Assembly (NCBI RefSeq): GCF_001625215.2
Contig: NC_030384.2
Coordinates: forward strand, 43,186,390 to 43,250,389
Origin: Daucus carota subsp. sativus
Lineage: Eukaryota > Streptophyta > Magnoliopsida > Apiales > Apiaceae
Direction: 5' to 3'
DNA: 64,000 bases
Shown: positions 51,938-63,491 of the stretch, piece after piece
Layout of the letters: every line of letters starts with the position of its first letter
Position numbering within the stretch: the stretch's first letter is position 1
Notes under the pieces: generated by a model
What the model saw: only the letters and a program-made list of their open reading frames with translations
What the model was told of the DNA's origin: nothing
Databases searched by the model: none
Made by a program: the position numbers and the translations under genes

Positions 51938-52635
51938 GTCTTGCACAAGATTTTCAAAAAAAAAAAAAGATATCAGTTAGTCTCTTATTATTCATTTAGT
52001 TGAATAGAATAATGATCAAAAATATCAAAACAAACTATTATGCAATTGAAATGGGTAATTTAGGATTAGTAAATATATCTAATCAAATTATTACAAATTA
52101 ATATTAATCATAATTTAATTAATACATATGTGTTAATATAATTTAAATTTGTTTTACTTCATTTGCAATTATAATTTACAATTATTTTTTAAAAACTCAT
52201 GCTTAGATTTCTGGTCGCGGTCACAAGCACAATCAAAGTAGAGTTTGACTAAAACAAATATTTAGCGAATTTGTTCAAATTGCCGTCATATGGCTGTATA
52301 TTTCTCTGGCCACAGCTATAACAATAATCTTGTAGATATGATCAAGGACTAAACCAGAATAACCAAGGGCCGAATATTACCAGAAACGCTCAGTATATTA
52401 TTGCATCAAAAGTCAGATAAACAAGCTAGGCAATCATCATCATAAAACATATATACAAGTATACAACACATAAATTAGAGTACAGTACACACTACACATG
52501 CACTGTGTATATAACAGCAAGCTAGCTGCAACTACTTCTCTTCAACATTAGGACTCTGAATGTATACGAAAGACGAAGATACACACCAGTAGAAAAAGAA
52601 GATGAGAGCCTAAAGCTAAGGTAGTAATTTTTTGA
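51938..52635. other. AT-rich spacer and NAC gene 3' UTR
   Basis: No gene was found. About 52400-52635 probably transcribes as the 3' UTR of the minus-strand NAC gene. Confidence 0.4.
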
Positions 52636-54342
52636 TTATATCATACACTGATCACCAGCAAATTCCACAAAAGACCTGAGCTCTTCCCAATCTCCATATT
52701 TCACAAATTCATTCATCTCCGGGCTCGAAAAGTTGGAGTATGATGTTACAACACTTGATGGAGCTTCTTGATACATAGAGTTTGTGACAGGTGCCATAAC
52801 CAAATGGCTCAAATCCGTGACATGGTTATTTGGAAAGACAACTGGCTTCTCCTCCCTGATATGCTGATCGATAAGTTTAGGAGTCTGCTGGAAGCTGATA
52901 CTGAAACCTTGTAGATTGTCAGATTCACCGCTGCATGTTTTGGAGCTTGCATCAATTAATGGATTATATTTTTTCTTACTAGAAGTTATCTGATCCCTCC
53001 AATCCGGTAAATTCTTTTTATGAGATGTATTTCTCTTTAGAATCCGACAGAGTGTCCATACTTCCTGAAAATTAAAACAAAATTATATATATTAAGCACA
53101 ATATCCACAGCTAATTAGTTCCGCATATATATGAATGTTATCAAGATGAATACGAATATTGTTACAATATACTATCAAGTGTGCATAGTTTAATTATCTT
53201 ACCGCTTCCTGAAATGCATCGTTGATTTGGATGATTTTGGAGGTATTTTTGTTTGGCTGATAATCCGGAGGGGGGAGGCGAAACTCATGCATCATCCAAT
53301 CAGTTTTGGTGCCTTTTCCTGCACTACCGCGATAATAAACCAGAGATTTCTTCAATCCAACACACTGATCACGGCGGCTTTCAGAGTAAATTGGTCTGTC
53401 AATGCCAGTAGCTTTCCAGAACCCAGAGCTGGTGACCCTGTTGGGTCTTATGCTATTCCTATACTTTCTGCCTCTTCTACAGAAGAAATACCATTCTTTA
53501 TCTCCCACATTACTCCCTTCTGCAAATTCAACAAGGCAGTATAAATCATCAGATACAATTTCTCGGCTGATCCCTTCCAATACATAAAATCACATGTAAA
53601 GTAAAGCTGTAATGCTAGAAGAGTATTATTTGTATATAGATGCCCATAGATCTCATCCATGAATCTAATTAAGATGTAGGTGGAGACTAACCACTTAACT
53701 GTACAGGTACAACAACACAAGACTTTAATTCGTATGGTGACTTAACCGAAATCTCTATATAATTACTTAAGCATTCATAATAATGAAAAGCATATCTTGA
53801 ACACACTGGTTCCACCAAACTAAAAAGTCTAATATCCTCTTGATTTGGCTTTAAAACATCTTTAATTATAGAGAATTAATTACTAGCTCAGAACTTTTTC
53901 CCCCCTTCAAAACCAGTACTTTTATCAGTGTGTAAATTAATCGAGGTAAATCAACGTCAGTACTTGTTCATATATAAACTCTATGGATTCGATATGCGTC
54001 GATCTGGACACGAACTTGTAATAACACATAGCTAGTTTATTATGCATGAAAACAAAAGCTCGTTACTAAATTCTACTGTCTAAATGAATGAAATGATACA
54101 GTTATAGTTAAACATAAAATAGAAAACCTACTTGGAAGATCCCAGGGATCGTATTTGTAGATATCAATATGTTTGATGAGCTCAATACTGAGAGGCTTCT
54201 TCTCAACCTTGCGCCGCAGATAAAAATCTACCAGCTCTTCATCAGTGGGATGAAATCGAAACCCTGGAAGCGGTGCATCATCCTCGTCTTCGACATCACC
54301 CTGATTCCGGTTGCCAGTGATATCCATTCTTCTGCCGTTCAT
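52636..54342 (-). CDS. NAC transcription factor, JUNGBRUNNEN1/ANAC042-like, 3 exons
   Basis: Minus-strand exons 54342-54132, 53519-53203 and 53064-52636 join to 318 residues. After an acidic lead ([11 protein letters not shown]) the NAC domain runs in subdomains: [60 protein letters not shown] and [35 protein letters not shown] with MMHEFRL, and [13 protein letters not shown]. The exon 1/2 join gives [17 protein letters not shown], matching the spacing in JUB1. The C-terminal regulatory region is poorly conserved but ends [17 protein letters not shown], like the WDELRS motif of JUB1. JUB1/ANAC042 is H2O2-induced, delays senescence and controls DREB2A and gibberellin/brassinosteroid genes; other members of the clade regulate phytoalexin synthesis. 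The role is inferred from the clade. An alternative acceptor upstream of exon 2 could add about 21 residues in frame. Confidence 0.93.
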
Positions 54343-54446
54343 CTTGTGATTACAAAATTTATCCGTGTGAACAGTATGTTTGCTCTCTACATGTGATCAG
54401 TCTAGCTAGGTAGTTTTGGAGTGGAAGAAAGCTTCTGGTTTGAAAT

Positions 54447-54554
54447 GTATATATGTTGGGAAGTTGAAAAGGGCTTGTTTGAATATAATGTTAAAAATTT
54501 AGGCTGCCACACAGAAGTACCAATTATAAGCTTGGTCAAGTCAGGGTTTTGACT
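54447..54554 (-). promoter_or_regulatory. NAC gene promoter: TATA-like box and W-box pair
   Basis: ATATATAC on the gene's strand (54447-54454) is about 105 bp before the start codon. Two W-box cores lie further upstream, TTGACC (minus strand, 54534-54539) and TTGACT (plus strand, 54549-54554), only 15 bp apart. W-boxes bind WRKY factors and would suit a stress-induced NAC gene; activity is not shown. Confidence 0.5.
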
Positions 54555-56590
54555 ATGTTGCTTTCATGAATCATGACCCACACAATAGAAACGAGAAGAA
54601 GTCGTCTGTCTTTTGTAGCCTCATCACAAGTAATCTAGCGCTACCTGGAGACTTTTAATCTCAATTTACACCATCAATAAATTAACTTCATCTCGTCATC
54701 AGTATCACAGTATATCAGAAGCAGCTATTTCTGACCACTAGCGCCACTAGGATTTATATCAACAGTTTTATTATTTGTTAAATATAAGATAAATATCGGG
54801 AATTACTCAACCTGGGAATTAGGGTGATGGAAACTACAATCAAAAAATAAAAATTATTTTTTTAATATCGTCGAAATAACAATAAAAATGCAGTTGATTA
54901 GGCGTTGAATCATTTGAAAGCCACTAATCACGGAAAATAAATATTACTATTAGGTTAAGTTGTAGGCAGGGCTGCTAGTTTGGTTAGTTGTCACCAGAAA
55001 AAATAAATGCATATGAGTAATGAATGTCTGCTCACACAATTGCCGCCACTAAATTATTGAAATCGGAAGAATTAGCAGTGAGATGTGCACATGCAACCAT
55101 GCATGCAAACCAGCTCCTCTGGATTAATTCAAGAGTTCTTTGAAAAACATAAATACATATAGATATACAATATGGCCACAGTATCTATATGTTTATTACA
55201 AGCTTGTCATAGAAAATAGCATTTTGCGTTAATGTGCAGCAGTGTTTTCCTTGCGTCGTGCTAGATACCAGGTGCTTCACTCGTGCTAATTAATTACCAT
55301 CCGGTGCTCACTGCAGTTCAGCGCCAATCATTTTGACATTTTACTTTAAATAACTAGCTACGCCAGCGAACTGATCTGTTGAAGCCGCCTGCGGTACTTG
55401 TTAAGTTACAAACTTTGAATGTCGGGACAGTCCGGGAGTTTTATCAGGATTATATTATATTCAAAGGTAAGGGAATTTCTAATGAAGTTGATTAACAAAT
55501 CTTTTGATGAATATTCTATTTTTTTTTATCGAGCTCATTAGGGGTGAGATATAACTCCAATTTATCACAAATCTAACTTCTAATTTCATATTCATTAAAA
55601 TAATATTTTTTCTGAAATCTGATGAATGAAGAACCGCTTACAAAGTCATATTATATTTTGACCATGGAATCTCTACACGAGTCAGGATAATCAACAAACA
55701 TAACATATTCTCATAATCTAGCATAGTTTTATATTGTCAGATCCCGACATCAACGATTAGAAACGGGAGTGTGTTTTTAGTTTATTTTTAAATTATTCCT
55801 ATACATAGAAAGCGCACTAAAACCAAAAATACTATGAAGAATGATATACGTTGAAACTATACGGCTGCTTGGCTTAAAATATGTCACTGAAATTCTACAT
55901 TATATGTCAAAATCAATTATAAAATACCTAGGATCCTTGACTGATCTGAGGAAACAATCCAAAGAACTTGTAGAGATATGATTTGAAAATACCAGTTTTC
56001 AACCACTCAGATTTATTCCGAGCAGAAATCCTCTAGATGAGTAAAATCTTTTGACCATGTCATTAGCCACCGGCTAATATTTTATGTTCAAGTATATAAC
56101 GCATAATTTTACGAGTTAAATATAATATTAATAACATCGTTTAGTTAATTTGACAGATTTTAATATTAAATTAAATATTATATAAGATAATATACATTCT
56201 AAGAGGGATTAGTAATAATTAGCCTCCGAAATTGCAATAAATTTTGTAATTAACAATGGTATTAATTTGATTCAAAACGTATATTCGGCGCCAATCTTTA
56301 GGACAATCCACTTGTTTATATAAAATTATAAGAACATTGACATTACGGAGAGTCGAACTTGATAACTCGGTCCTGGCTCTCATATTATGTTGAGTATGGA
56401 CTGGTTTCAACATATATATAAACTATATAATGTAATTAATCTTGATAAAATATATAATAAAAATAAAAGACAACAAATTAAATATTATTTTATATAAATA
56501 AGTACTTATTTTTATTAAATAAATACTGAACATCTCTAATTACTTATTTTAAAAGATATAAATCTTAATTTCAATATAAAAGTAAAACCT
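54555..56590. other. Intergenic DNA upstream of the NAC gene
   Basis: No gene or well-defined repeat was recognised. The stretch is AT-rich and may hold distal NAC promoter elements. Confidence 0.4.
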
Positions 56591-56754
56591 TATAATAAAG
56601 GGGTTTTTTCATAAATATATAGGAAAAAGTAAATTTTTGCAAATTTACTTTTCTCAAGAATAGCTATTTGCAGTTTTACTACACTAAGTTTCTAAATTGC
56701 AAAAATACTACCCCTCCGTTCTGCAACTGAATGCAACCACATGCAACTGAATGT

Positions 56755-56880
56755 CTGATTTCAAGTTTCAGTTCTCAAATGTCATTTTCGACCTCATCCT
56801 TGGAATCCATATATATATATATATATGGATTCCAAGGATGAGGTCGAAAATGACATTTGAGAACTGAAACTTGAAATCAG
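56755..56880. repeat. Perfect 126-bp palindrome
   Basis: The two 63-bp arms, from CTGATTTCAAGTTTCAG to the central (AT)n, are exact reverse complements with no spacer. A degenerate second copy of the same arm lies at about 57236-57285, and its partner at about 57758-57798 on the far side of the inner insertion. Confidence 0.95.
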
Positions 56881-57288
56881 GAGTTGCAGTTGCATTCAGT
56901 TGCATATGGTTGAATGCAATCTCATATGCAACTGAAAACTGTAAGTTACAATTGATGTATGGGTGCCCCTGGCGGGGCCATTAAATCAAAATAGAATCAA
57001 CTGAATGCAACCTCATAAGCAACTGATTTTTTTTAGGGTGGGATGATATTGTGGTGGATTTGGGTTGCAGGCCCCGCAGGGGCAATATTCAACTGAATAT
57101 GCAATCTCATAAGCAACTAAATGCAACTGAAAACTGTAAATTACAACTGATGTATGGGTGCCCCTGGCGGGGCCATTAGATCAAAATAGAATCAACTGAA
57201 TGCAACCAAATGCAACTGAATGCAACTAAATGCCTGATTTCAAGTTCCAATCTCCAAATGTCATTTTCGACCTCATCATTGGAATCTA

Positions 57289-57290
<2 letters not shown>

Positions 57291-57342
<52 letters not shown>

Positions 57343-57690
57343 TACTCCACTGAGAACTTCTTAAAATGAGAACCGTGAGAACTTCCTTAATTTATCATAT
57401 TTTGACTAATCTAAACATCAAACTAGTGGGTACCCAATATAAAAAGTGTATATAAAACTAGTCTCTCCCTAACTAGTCAAAAAAAAAAATTCAAAAAAAA
57501 AAAGTCCACCGCCACGTCATCAGTGTTTTTTTTTTTTTCTAATTTTTTTTTTCGGCTAGCTAGGTGGAGACCTTAATTATATACATTTTTTGTGAAGATG
57601 CCCCTGGCGGGGCCCTTCAAATGAATGAGATATTGATAAATTAGAAAAGTTCTCACGGTTCTCATTTTAAGAAAGTTCTCATTTGAGCAA

Positions 57691-57746
<56 letters not shown>
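57291..57746. repeat. (TA)n microsatellite split by an inserted element
   Basis: A TA repeat runs from about 57291 to 57338 and resumes from 57695 to 57746. It forms the loop of the outer foldback's second inverted repeat. Both halves are about 50 bp. Confidence 0.9.
57339..57694. mobile_element. 356-bp inner foldback MITE inserted in the TA repeat
   Basis: Arms of about 60 bp are mirrored: GGGTTACTCCACTGAGAACT on the left and the reverse complement GCACTTGCTCAAATGAGAAC on the right, both continuing with TTAAAATGAGAACCGTGAGA. TA repeat flanks both sides, so the exact target duplication cannot be defined. The interior has A-rich and T-rich runs (57480-57555) and one copy of the GCCCCTGGCGGGGCC hairpin (57600). 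Confidence 0.82.
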
Positions 57747-57748
<2 letters not shown>

Positions 57749-57958
57749 TGAAAATCTGGTCGAAAATGACATTTGAAAAGTGGAACTTGAAATCAGGCAT
57801 TCAGTTGCATATGAAGTTGCATTTAGTTGCAGAGGGAGGGGTAGTATTTTTGCAATTTAGAAACTTAGTTTAGTAAATATGCAATTAATTTAGGAAGATG
57901 GTATTTTTACAAATAATATCCTAAAAAGTAGTATATTTGATAAATTCCCTATAATAAA

Positions 57959-60900
57959 TTAATAACCCATTTTCCGGCCATTGTTATTCTGTTCCTGCAT
58001 ATGCTGACGACATGTTGATCTCATGGATGGTATGCTCCTCGCCCCTCAGGGCAAAATAGTTGACCAGTATTCACAGGAAGACCACATCCTTCGGGGGAGT
58101 GATTAGTGAAATGTGCATTAACCCTACATTATTGCTGATATTACATTTCTACGTTTTAGTTTATTATCTTAAACACTGATTTATTCGTGTTTAATTGTTC
58201 ATACGAAATGTTTTTAATTACATAACATGTCAAAATATGAAAAAAATGATGGATGTCAAAATATGAATTTACTTCTATGTTATTTAACTAAATTCTAAAA
58301 TTAGTATATGTTCTTAATCTTCTTGTTAAAATTTTGTTTCCTTGTATAAATTTGTATATTCAAATTATTTTGCATAAACTAAGAAAATGTTTGAAACAAA
58401 TTTTATTTTACACTTCAATTTAGAAAATGAACTTCTTAAAGCAGAATATTTGTTACCACTTGAAATCAAGTCAATGTAATTATTATTGCTTAACTGACGT
58501 AATATTCATTTAAAATCTTACAAAATAAATTCTGCAAAATATATGAACTTATTTCTTTCGTTCTTTCTTTTCCGAATTGAAGTTATATGAATTTATTTCT
58601 CGACTCCATGACCAAGTCGTTTAACAAATGGCCCATTACCAAATCGATAATAAAGGTCCCACTTGTGCCTTTACTATAAGTAGCAAAAGCTTGAATGCAA
58701 AGTTAGGGGTTTCTTTACTTAATTTAAAAAAAGTGATTTCTTGTTTAAATTAAAATAGAAGAGTAAAAATGATTAAATGAAAAGTAAATAAGTTAATAAA
58801 ATATTTAGAAAAAAAGTTGAAATTTTGAAATTAAAATTTAACAAATTTTAAATTTTTATAAGTATTTCTATTTATTTATACAAAAGTTAAAAAAAAAGGG
58901 AAGTAGCTAATCACAACACGCGCTTAATCTTCGAAATAGAACTAGACCATTGATAACACACATTAGCATTGCGAATATTATTCTTCGAAAGTGCATTGAG
59001 TGGTTTGGCAAAGGATATGGAATTCTTATGGAAGTAATGTTATGGACTTATTCTTCCGATTGGCCTTGGGCATCCACCATGATCGATAATTGAATATGGT
59101 TGGTCCCGACTCCCAAGTCTTGTGTGTCTCGAAAGTCCGAGAATATAAAAAGCAGAAGCTGTGTTAAATCTTCTTTTTCGTAAAGATAAGTAACAATTCC
59201 GACAGCATAGTTAAATTTAAAAACAATTTAATGAAAATAAAACACAACATCTCTAACGATATTATAATAATTCATAATAACATGAAAAGTATTCTTAAAA
59301 ATTAGAAAACCGTAGTTAATGACAATTCAACAAATATTTATATTTGTATTTTCTATATATCTCGTTGATTAAATTTTAAAAATATCATTAGAAAAGAAAT
59401 AATACAAAAAATGGTGGGAGGAGCGTGAAAAAGAGGGAAGTCTGATAATTTTTCCTAGACTTATTTGTTTTGGTTTGTGAATAAATATAGGAGTTTCTCA
59501 TAAATATCCAAGATCAAATTTTTTTTCCAAAAATAAAAATATTTTTTTCAAATATTTTATAAAAATATCAAAATTTTGAAAATATTTGTAAAAATACAAT
59601 ATGTAACAACGTGCAACCATACTCAATCATAATTGCAATATTTGTGGGATCAATTAACTGAATTGCAAATAGTTGCATCTACTCGCAGACACAGTATTAG
59701 AATTTAGGATCTAGATTCAAGTGTGCGAGACTTTCGAATCTCGATATTCTCATATGTAATTATAAATATGAAAAGAAAATTATGTTAAAAAAATGAGTGT
59801 GCGCCCTATAGAAAAAAAATGAAAGTCCATGATTCATTCATCACTTTCAACATTGAAATAAACTTTCGAGTCCTGATCTTTTCAGCATTTGCAAGTTAAA
59901 AATAAATTTTAAACAAAAATATGAAACTATAATATGATCCATTAAATCTCTCCAGCATTTTAAATTTGAGCAGACCGCCTAACAATACACGAAGAGAGAT
60001 CGGATATGTATGGTATGACAAAGATTTCCCACCACGTGACAAGACTTTTTCTATCTGCCTTCATCAGAAGCAAAGATAATTCAACCAGAAGAGGACAGGC
60101 AGCTCGAAAAGTAAGCAAGAGTGATGGAGATATAATATAATAAATTGAAAAGTGATGTATCATGATTCACAAGACTCGATCAAAGTCTTGAGTCAAGGTA
60201 CACTGGACAATATCAAATATCCGTGGAAGCTGACTATTACTCCAATCAGTTCCCTTGTATCGAGGATGATGGTTTATGTATATATTTTAAGTTTTCTTTT
60301 AAAAATATGATTTTATAAATTAAATAAAAATTAAATATTTAAATTTGTTTTCTGAAATACAAAATCCTGAAAAATAAATTACAAAATTATATCACATAGA
60401 AGTCTTAAAATATATGTTAAATAAAAAAACTGTATAAAAATGAGTGAAACGAAGGAAGTATTAATCTGTGCATAGTAAGCGCATGCTCGGAGAAAAGGTT
60501 ATATGCTCTGTCCCATCATTTTTTTTACAATTTTTTCACGCATTTTAAAGTGTATAAAAAATAGAATTTCATAATTTAATTTTAAACTTTTTACAAAAAT
60601 TAGACAGTATACATTTGTTAAAAAGAAATTAAAATAGTTAATATAACTGAAAACGCAAGTGAGACTTTAGTCGGTTATTCGTAGTAAACTCAACCGTTCG
60701 GGACTTCGGGCCCGAGCTACTTTTGGCGTATAGATTTTTCTTGATGAAAAGTCGAAGGATAGCTTTGAATGATGTTTGAATCTGCAAACATGATTGACAG
60801 TGTTTCTTCAAAAAGGCAAGGTTTTCAAAACATATTTCAAAAACTTATCCCAAATCTTTCTTCAAAAAAAAAAAAAATAACTTATCCCAAATCTTAATTT

Positions 60901-61484
60901 AGAACACATAATTTTATCCTTATTTATATGTGTTTAATTAAGGTACAAATTAAAATTAACATAATATTTGTGCGTTAACCTACCATCATAAAACAGACAG
61001 AATTATTTATTGACAAAAAATTTAAATAATTAATTATATAGTAAAGATTATGTCGAATTAAGTATTCCGAAGTGGCCGCCAAAAGGTCTTAATTTTTTTG
61101 TTTAAAATCTACATACTCGTAAATAACATTGTATCGAGAGATGATAATCATGCCATCATAATTATTTTATGTGTTTGGAATTTACGCTAATCACTAGATT
61201 CCTTGAAAAATGTCGGTCAGCCAATGTCATATCATTTAAAAACGTTATTCTTTTGGACAAGAAAAATATTAATAGTTAGCTCACAAATCCTTTTCGAGTA
61301 CCATATATATCAGTTTGATTACGAAAACAATAAATAAGAAAGAAAATATTAGGAATATTAATTTAAATTTTACTTTATATCAACTCGTTTGAAATCTGAG
61401 ACCTAGCTATATGTTTGGTTGATACAGTATCTCTTTTGCACTGTTCGAAGGTCAAACTTTGCGGTACAATTTTCCTACTAGGAA
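57959..61484. other. AT-rich intergenic DNA
   Basis: No gene was recognised. Around 58010-58110 there is a short, less AT-rich passage (cctcgcccctcagggcaaaa) that looks like a transposon scrap. Long A/T-rich stretches dominate from 58100 to 61400. Confidence 0.4.
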
Positions 61485-61492
61485 GATAAGAA

Positions 61493-62235
61493 TAGGGCTG
61501 TAAATCGATACGGACTATCCGGTGTCTCGGCTCATATCCGGCTCGAAAATATGATACATGTCTCATATTCGTTTTGAAAACGATCCAAATCTGGCGGAAA
61601 AATTAAGCTCGTATAATATATGATCCCGGATACGAGCACACCTATACCCGCTCAGATTCGGGCTCATATAACTTTTCATAATATGATCCTACCCGAATAA
61701 CCGAATATGATCCGCGGTTCATATTCGATTCAAACTCATATACATATTATATTTTAACACCATCATATTTGCAAGTAAATAGTTATCATTTTATAAAATT
61801 TTAATATCTTATTTAAGTTTATATCTTCATAAAATATGATTTATTTAATGTGATCATACTTATTATCTTCATATATATTTAATAAATGATATATATCAAT
61901 ATATAACTATAAGTTTTAATTTAAAATTATTATACTTTATAATATTATGTTTACTTAGACTAATGATAGTTATTTGAACAAATGAAATAATAATGATACT
62001 TAGTGTTAGTGGATCATATCCGGCTCATATTCGATGGATCATAAACTACCCGGTTAAAAAATAGAAAATACGATACTGGATCATATCCGGTTCAGATCCG
62101 AATCTCAAATACCCGGGATCAGTTTAGATCCGAATAAAACGATCCCGGACCCAAATCTGGACAAGCTAAAAATAATATGATCCGGTACTTGAGCAGAGGG
62201 GTACCCGGGATCACCCGGATCATTTTACAGCCCTA
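61493..62235. mobile_element. 743-bp hAT-type non-autonomous element with perfect 8-bp duplication
   Basis: GATAAGAA is found at 61485-61492 and 62236-62243. The tips are TAGGGCTGTAAAT at the left and ATTTTACAGCCCTA at the right. The sub-terminal regions are packed with degenerate 'ggctcatatccgg', 'gatccgg' and 'atacccgg' motifs, as expected for hAT transposase binding arrays. The middle is AT-rich with no open frame. Confidence 0.93.
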
Positions 62236-62420
62236 GATAAGAATGGCTTCAAACTTGTCATGTTCATTTTAAGTCAATTTTGACCAACACATCTCAAGCA
62301 CATACAAAAGTTGAATTTTGTTGGTTGAGTTGCAGAAGAATAGTATGGCTGCAGTCAACTCGTCATGCAAATCTTGTGGAACTCGGCTCAGCAATATTGT
62401 GTCTCGTTAATATATTTATA

Positions 62421-62638
62421 CTCCCTCTATTTTAAAATAAAAATTATCTTAATTTTTCATGATTTACACGTATTTTGGAGAAGAACACATTTTTATTCAT
62501 TATTTTTCAAAAAAAAAATTCTAAATAAAAATTTAATATTTATATTTTTATTCATAAAAGTAATTTGAAAATTAATATTCAGAAATATGTTTTTTTACAC
62601 TTTAAAATAGGTGGAAAAAATCAAAATCACGGAAGGAG
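62421..62638. mobile_element. 218-bp Stowaway-type MITE, diverged
   Basis: CTCCCTCTATTTTAAAATAA at the left and CACGGAAGGAG at the right are flanked by TA (62419-62420, 62639-62640). Internally 'tttaaaata' near both ends supports an inverted structure. A similar single end (actctctccgtcccataata) lies at about 63020 without a partner. Confidence 0.75.
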
Positions 62639-62640
62639 TA

Positions 62641-63491
62641 ATATATATAGGAGTATCGTAATTTATAGCCAGGACTCGGAAAACATGAGCACCTAACATG
62701 CTCAGAACTCGGAAGCACCAAAAATATGAAAACATGCAGTCTTGTTTGAACACTTGCGAAGCTTTCATACGTTCTGCCAGATGATTTAGCAGACACTAAG
62801 AAATCGAACATTTTTCCTGCACTTTCACCTTATGAAAACACTTGTATATCGAATAAAAACCAGATTATTTATTTTCTCATAAGCAAATATTGTTTAGATG
62901 CCATACTCCGGGAAGGACAGACCCTACCTGCCTCAGACATCAACACCCTCGTAGACACTGACTAAAACAGAAAAAAAAACAACATTTTTTTTGCTAATAC
63001 ACACCGGCAGACGATTAATACTCTCTCCGTCCCATAATATTGGAATGTCAACTAATGGAGACACTTTCTTGATCATTTGATTTACTACTTAAAAACCAGA
63101 CATTGCAAGTGCACGAACATAATGCATACTGTAATAGTTACTGGGCGCCGAAAACATAAGCAACTAAAGGAAAATTTATATAGCAACCTCAGATAAATTT
63201 CTGCTGTAGCATGTTTTTCTCGTCCATAGAGAAATTTCTTACTCTCTTTGTAGCTGATCTTTTCGTATATAATGTGAATTAACTGGCAATAATTAAAGAA
63301 AAAAATGACTTTGGAGTTCACTAAATAATAAATAAATTATATAATTGATGGATCAGACAATCACACTCCTGCATCTCATATAATATCTTCCTAATTTTTC
63401 TACCTAAAGCGTTATTCAACTTTTATATTGTGGTTCGATTAGGTAAAAGTACATATAATAATCAGTAACAAGTGAACATGACGAAACATCC
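62641..63491. other. Spacer and 3' flank of the dioxygenase gene
   Basis: No gene was found. About the last 150 bp before 63492 are probably 3' UTR of the minus-strand dioxygenase. Confidence 0.4.

Larger units (their letters stand above)
56600..57949. mobile_element. 1350-bp Mutator-type foldback element with 9-bp duplication
   Basis: TATAATAAA is found at 56591-56599 and 57950-57958. The tips begin GGGGTTTTTTCATAAATATA and (reverse complement of the right) GGGAATTTATCAAATATA. The inverted arms become nearly perfect from 'ctaagtttctaaattgcaaa' and 'tactacccctcc' through repeated 'atgcaactgaatgcaac' units. Inside are a perfect palindrome (56755-56880), a direct repeat of about 110 bp (about 56913 and 57093), four GC-rich hairpins, and a second foldback inserted in a TA repeat. 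No protein is encoded. Confidence 0.85.

Noticed and set aside
57680-57694. CTTGCTCAAATGAG resembling the start of plant miR828
   Set aside because: Only about 14 bases match, and the segment is the terminal inverted repeat of a MITE, with no miR828-like precursor.
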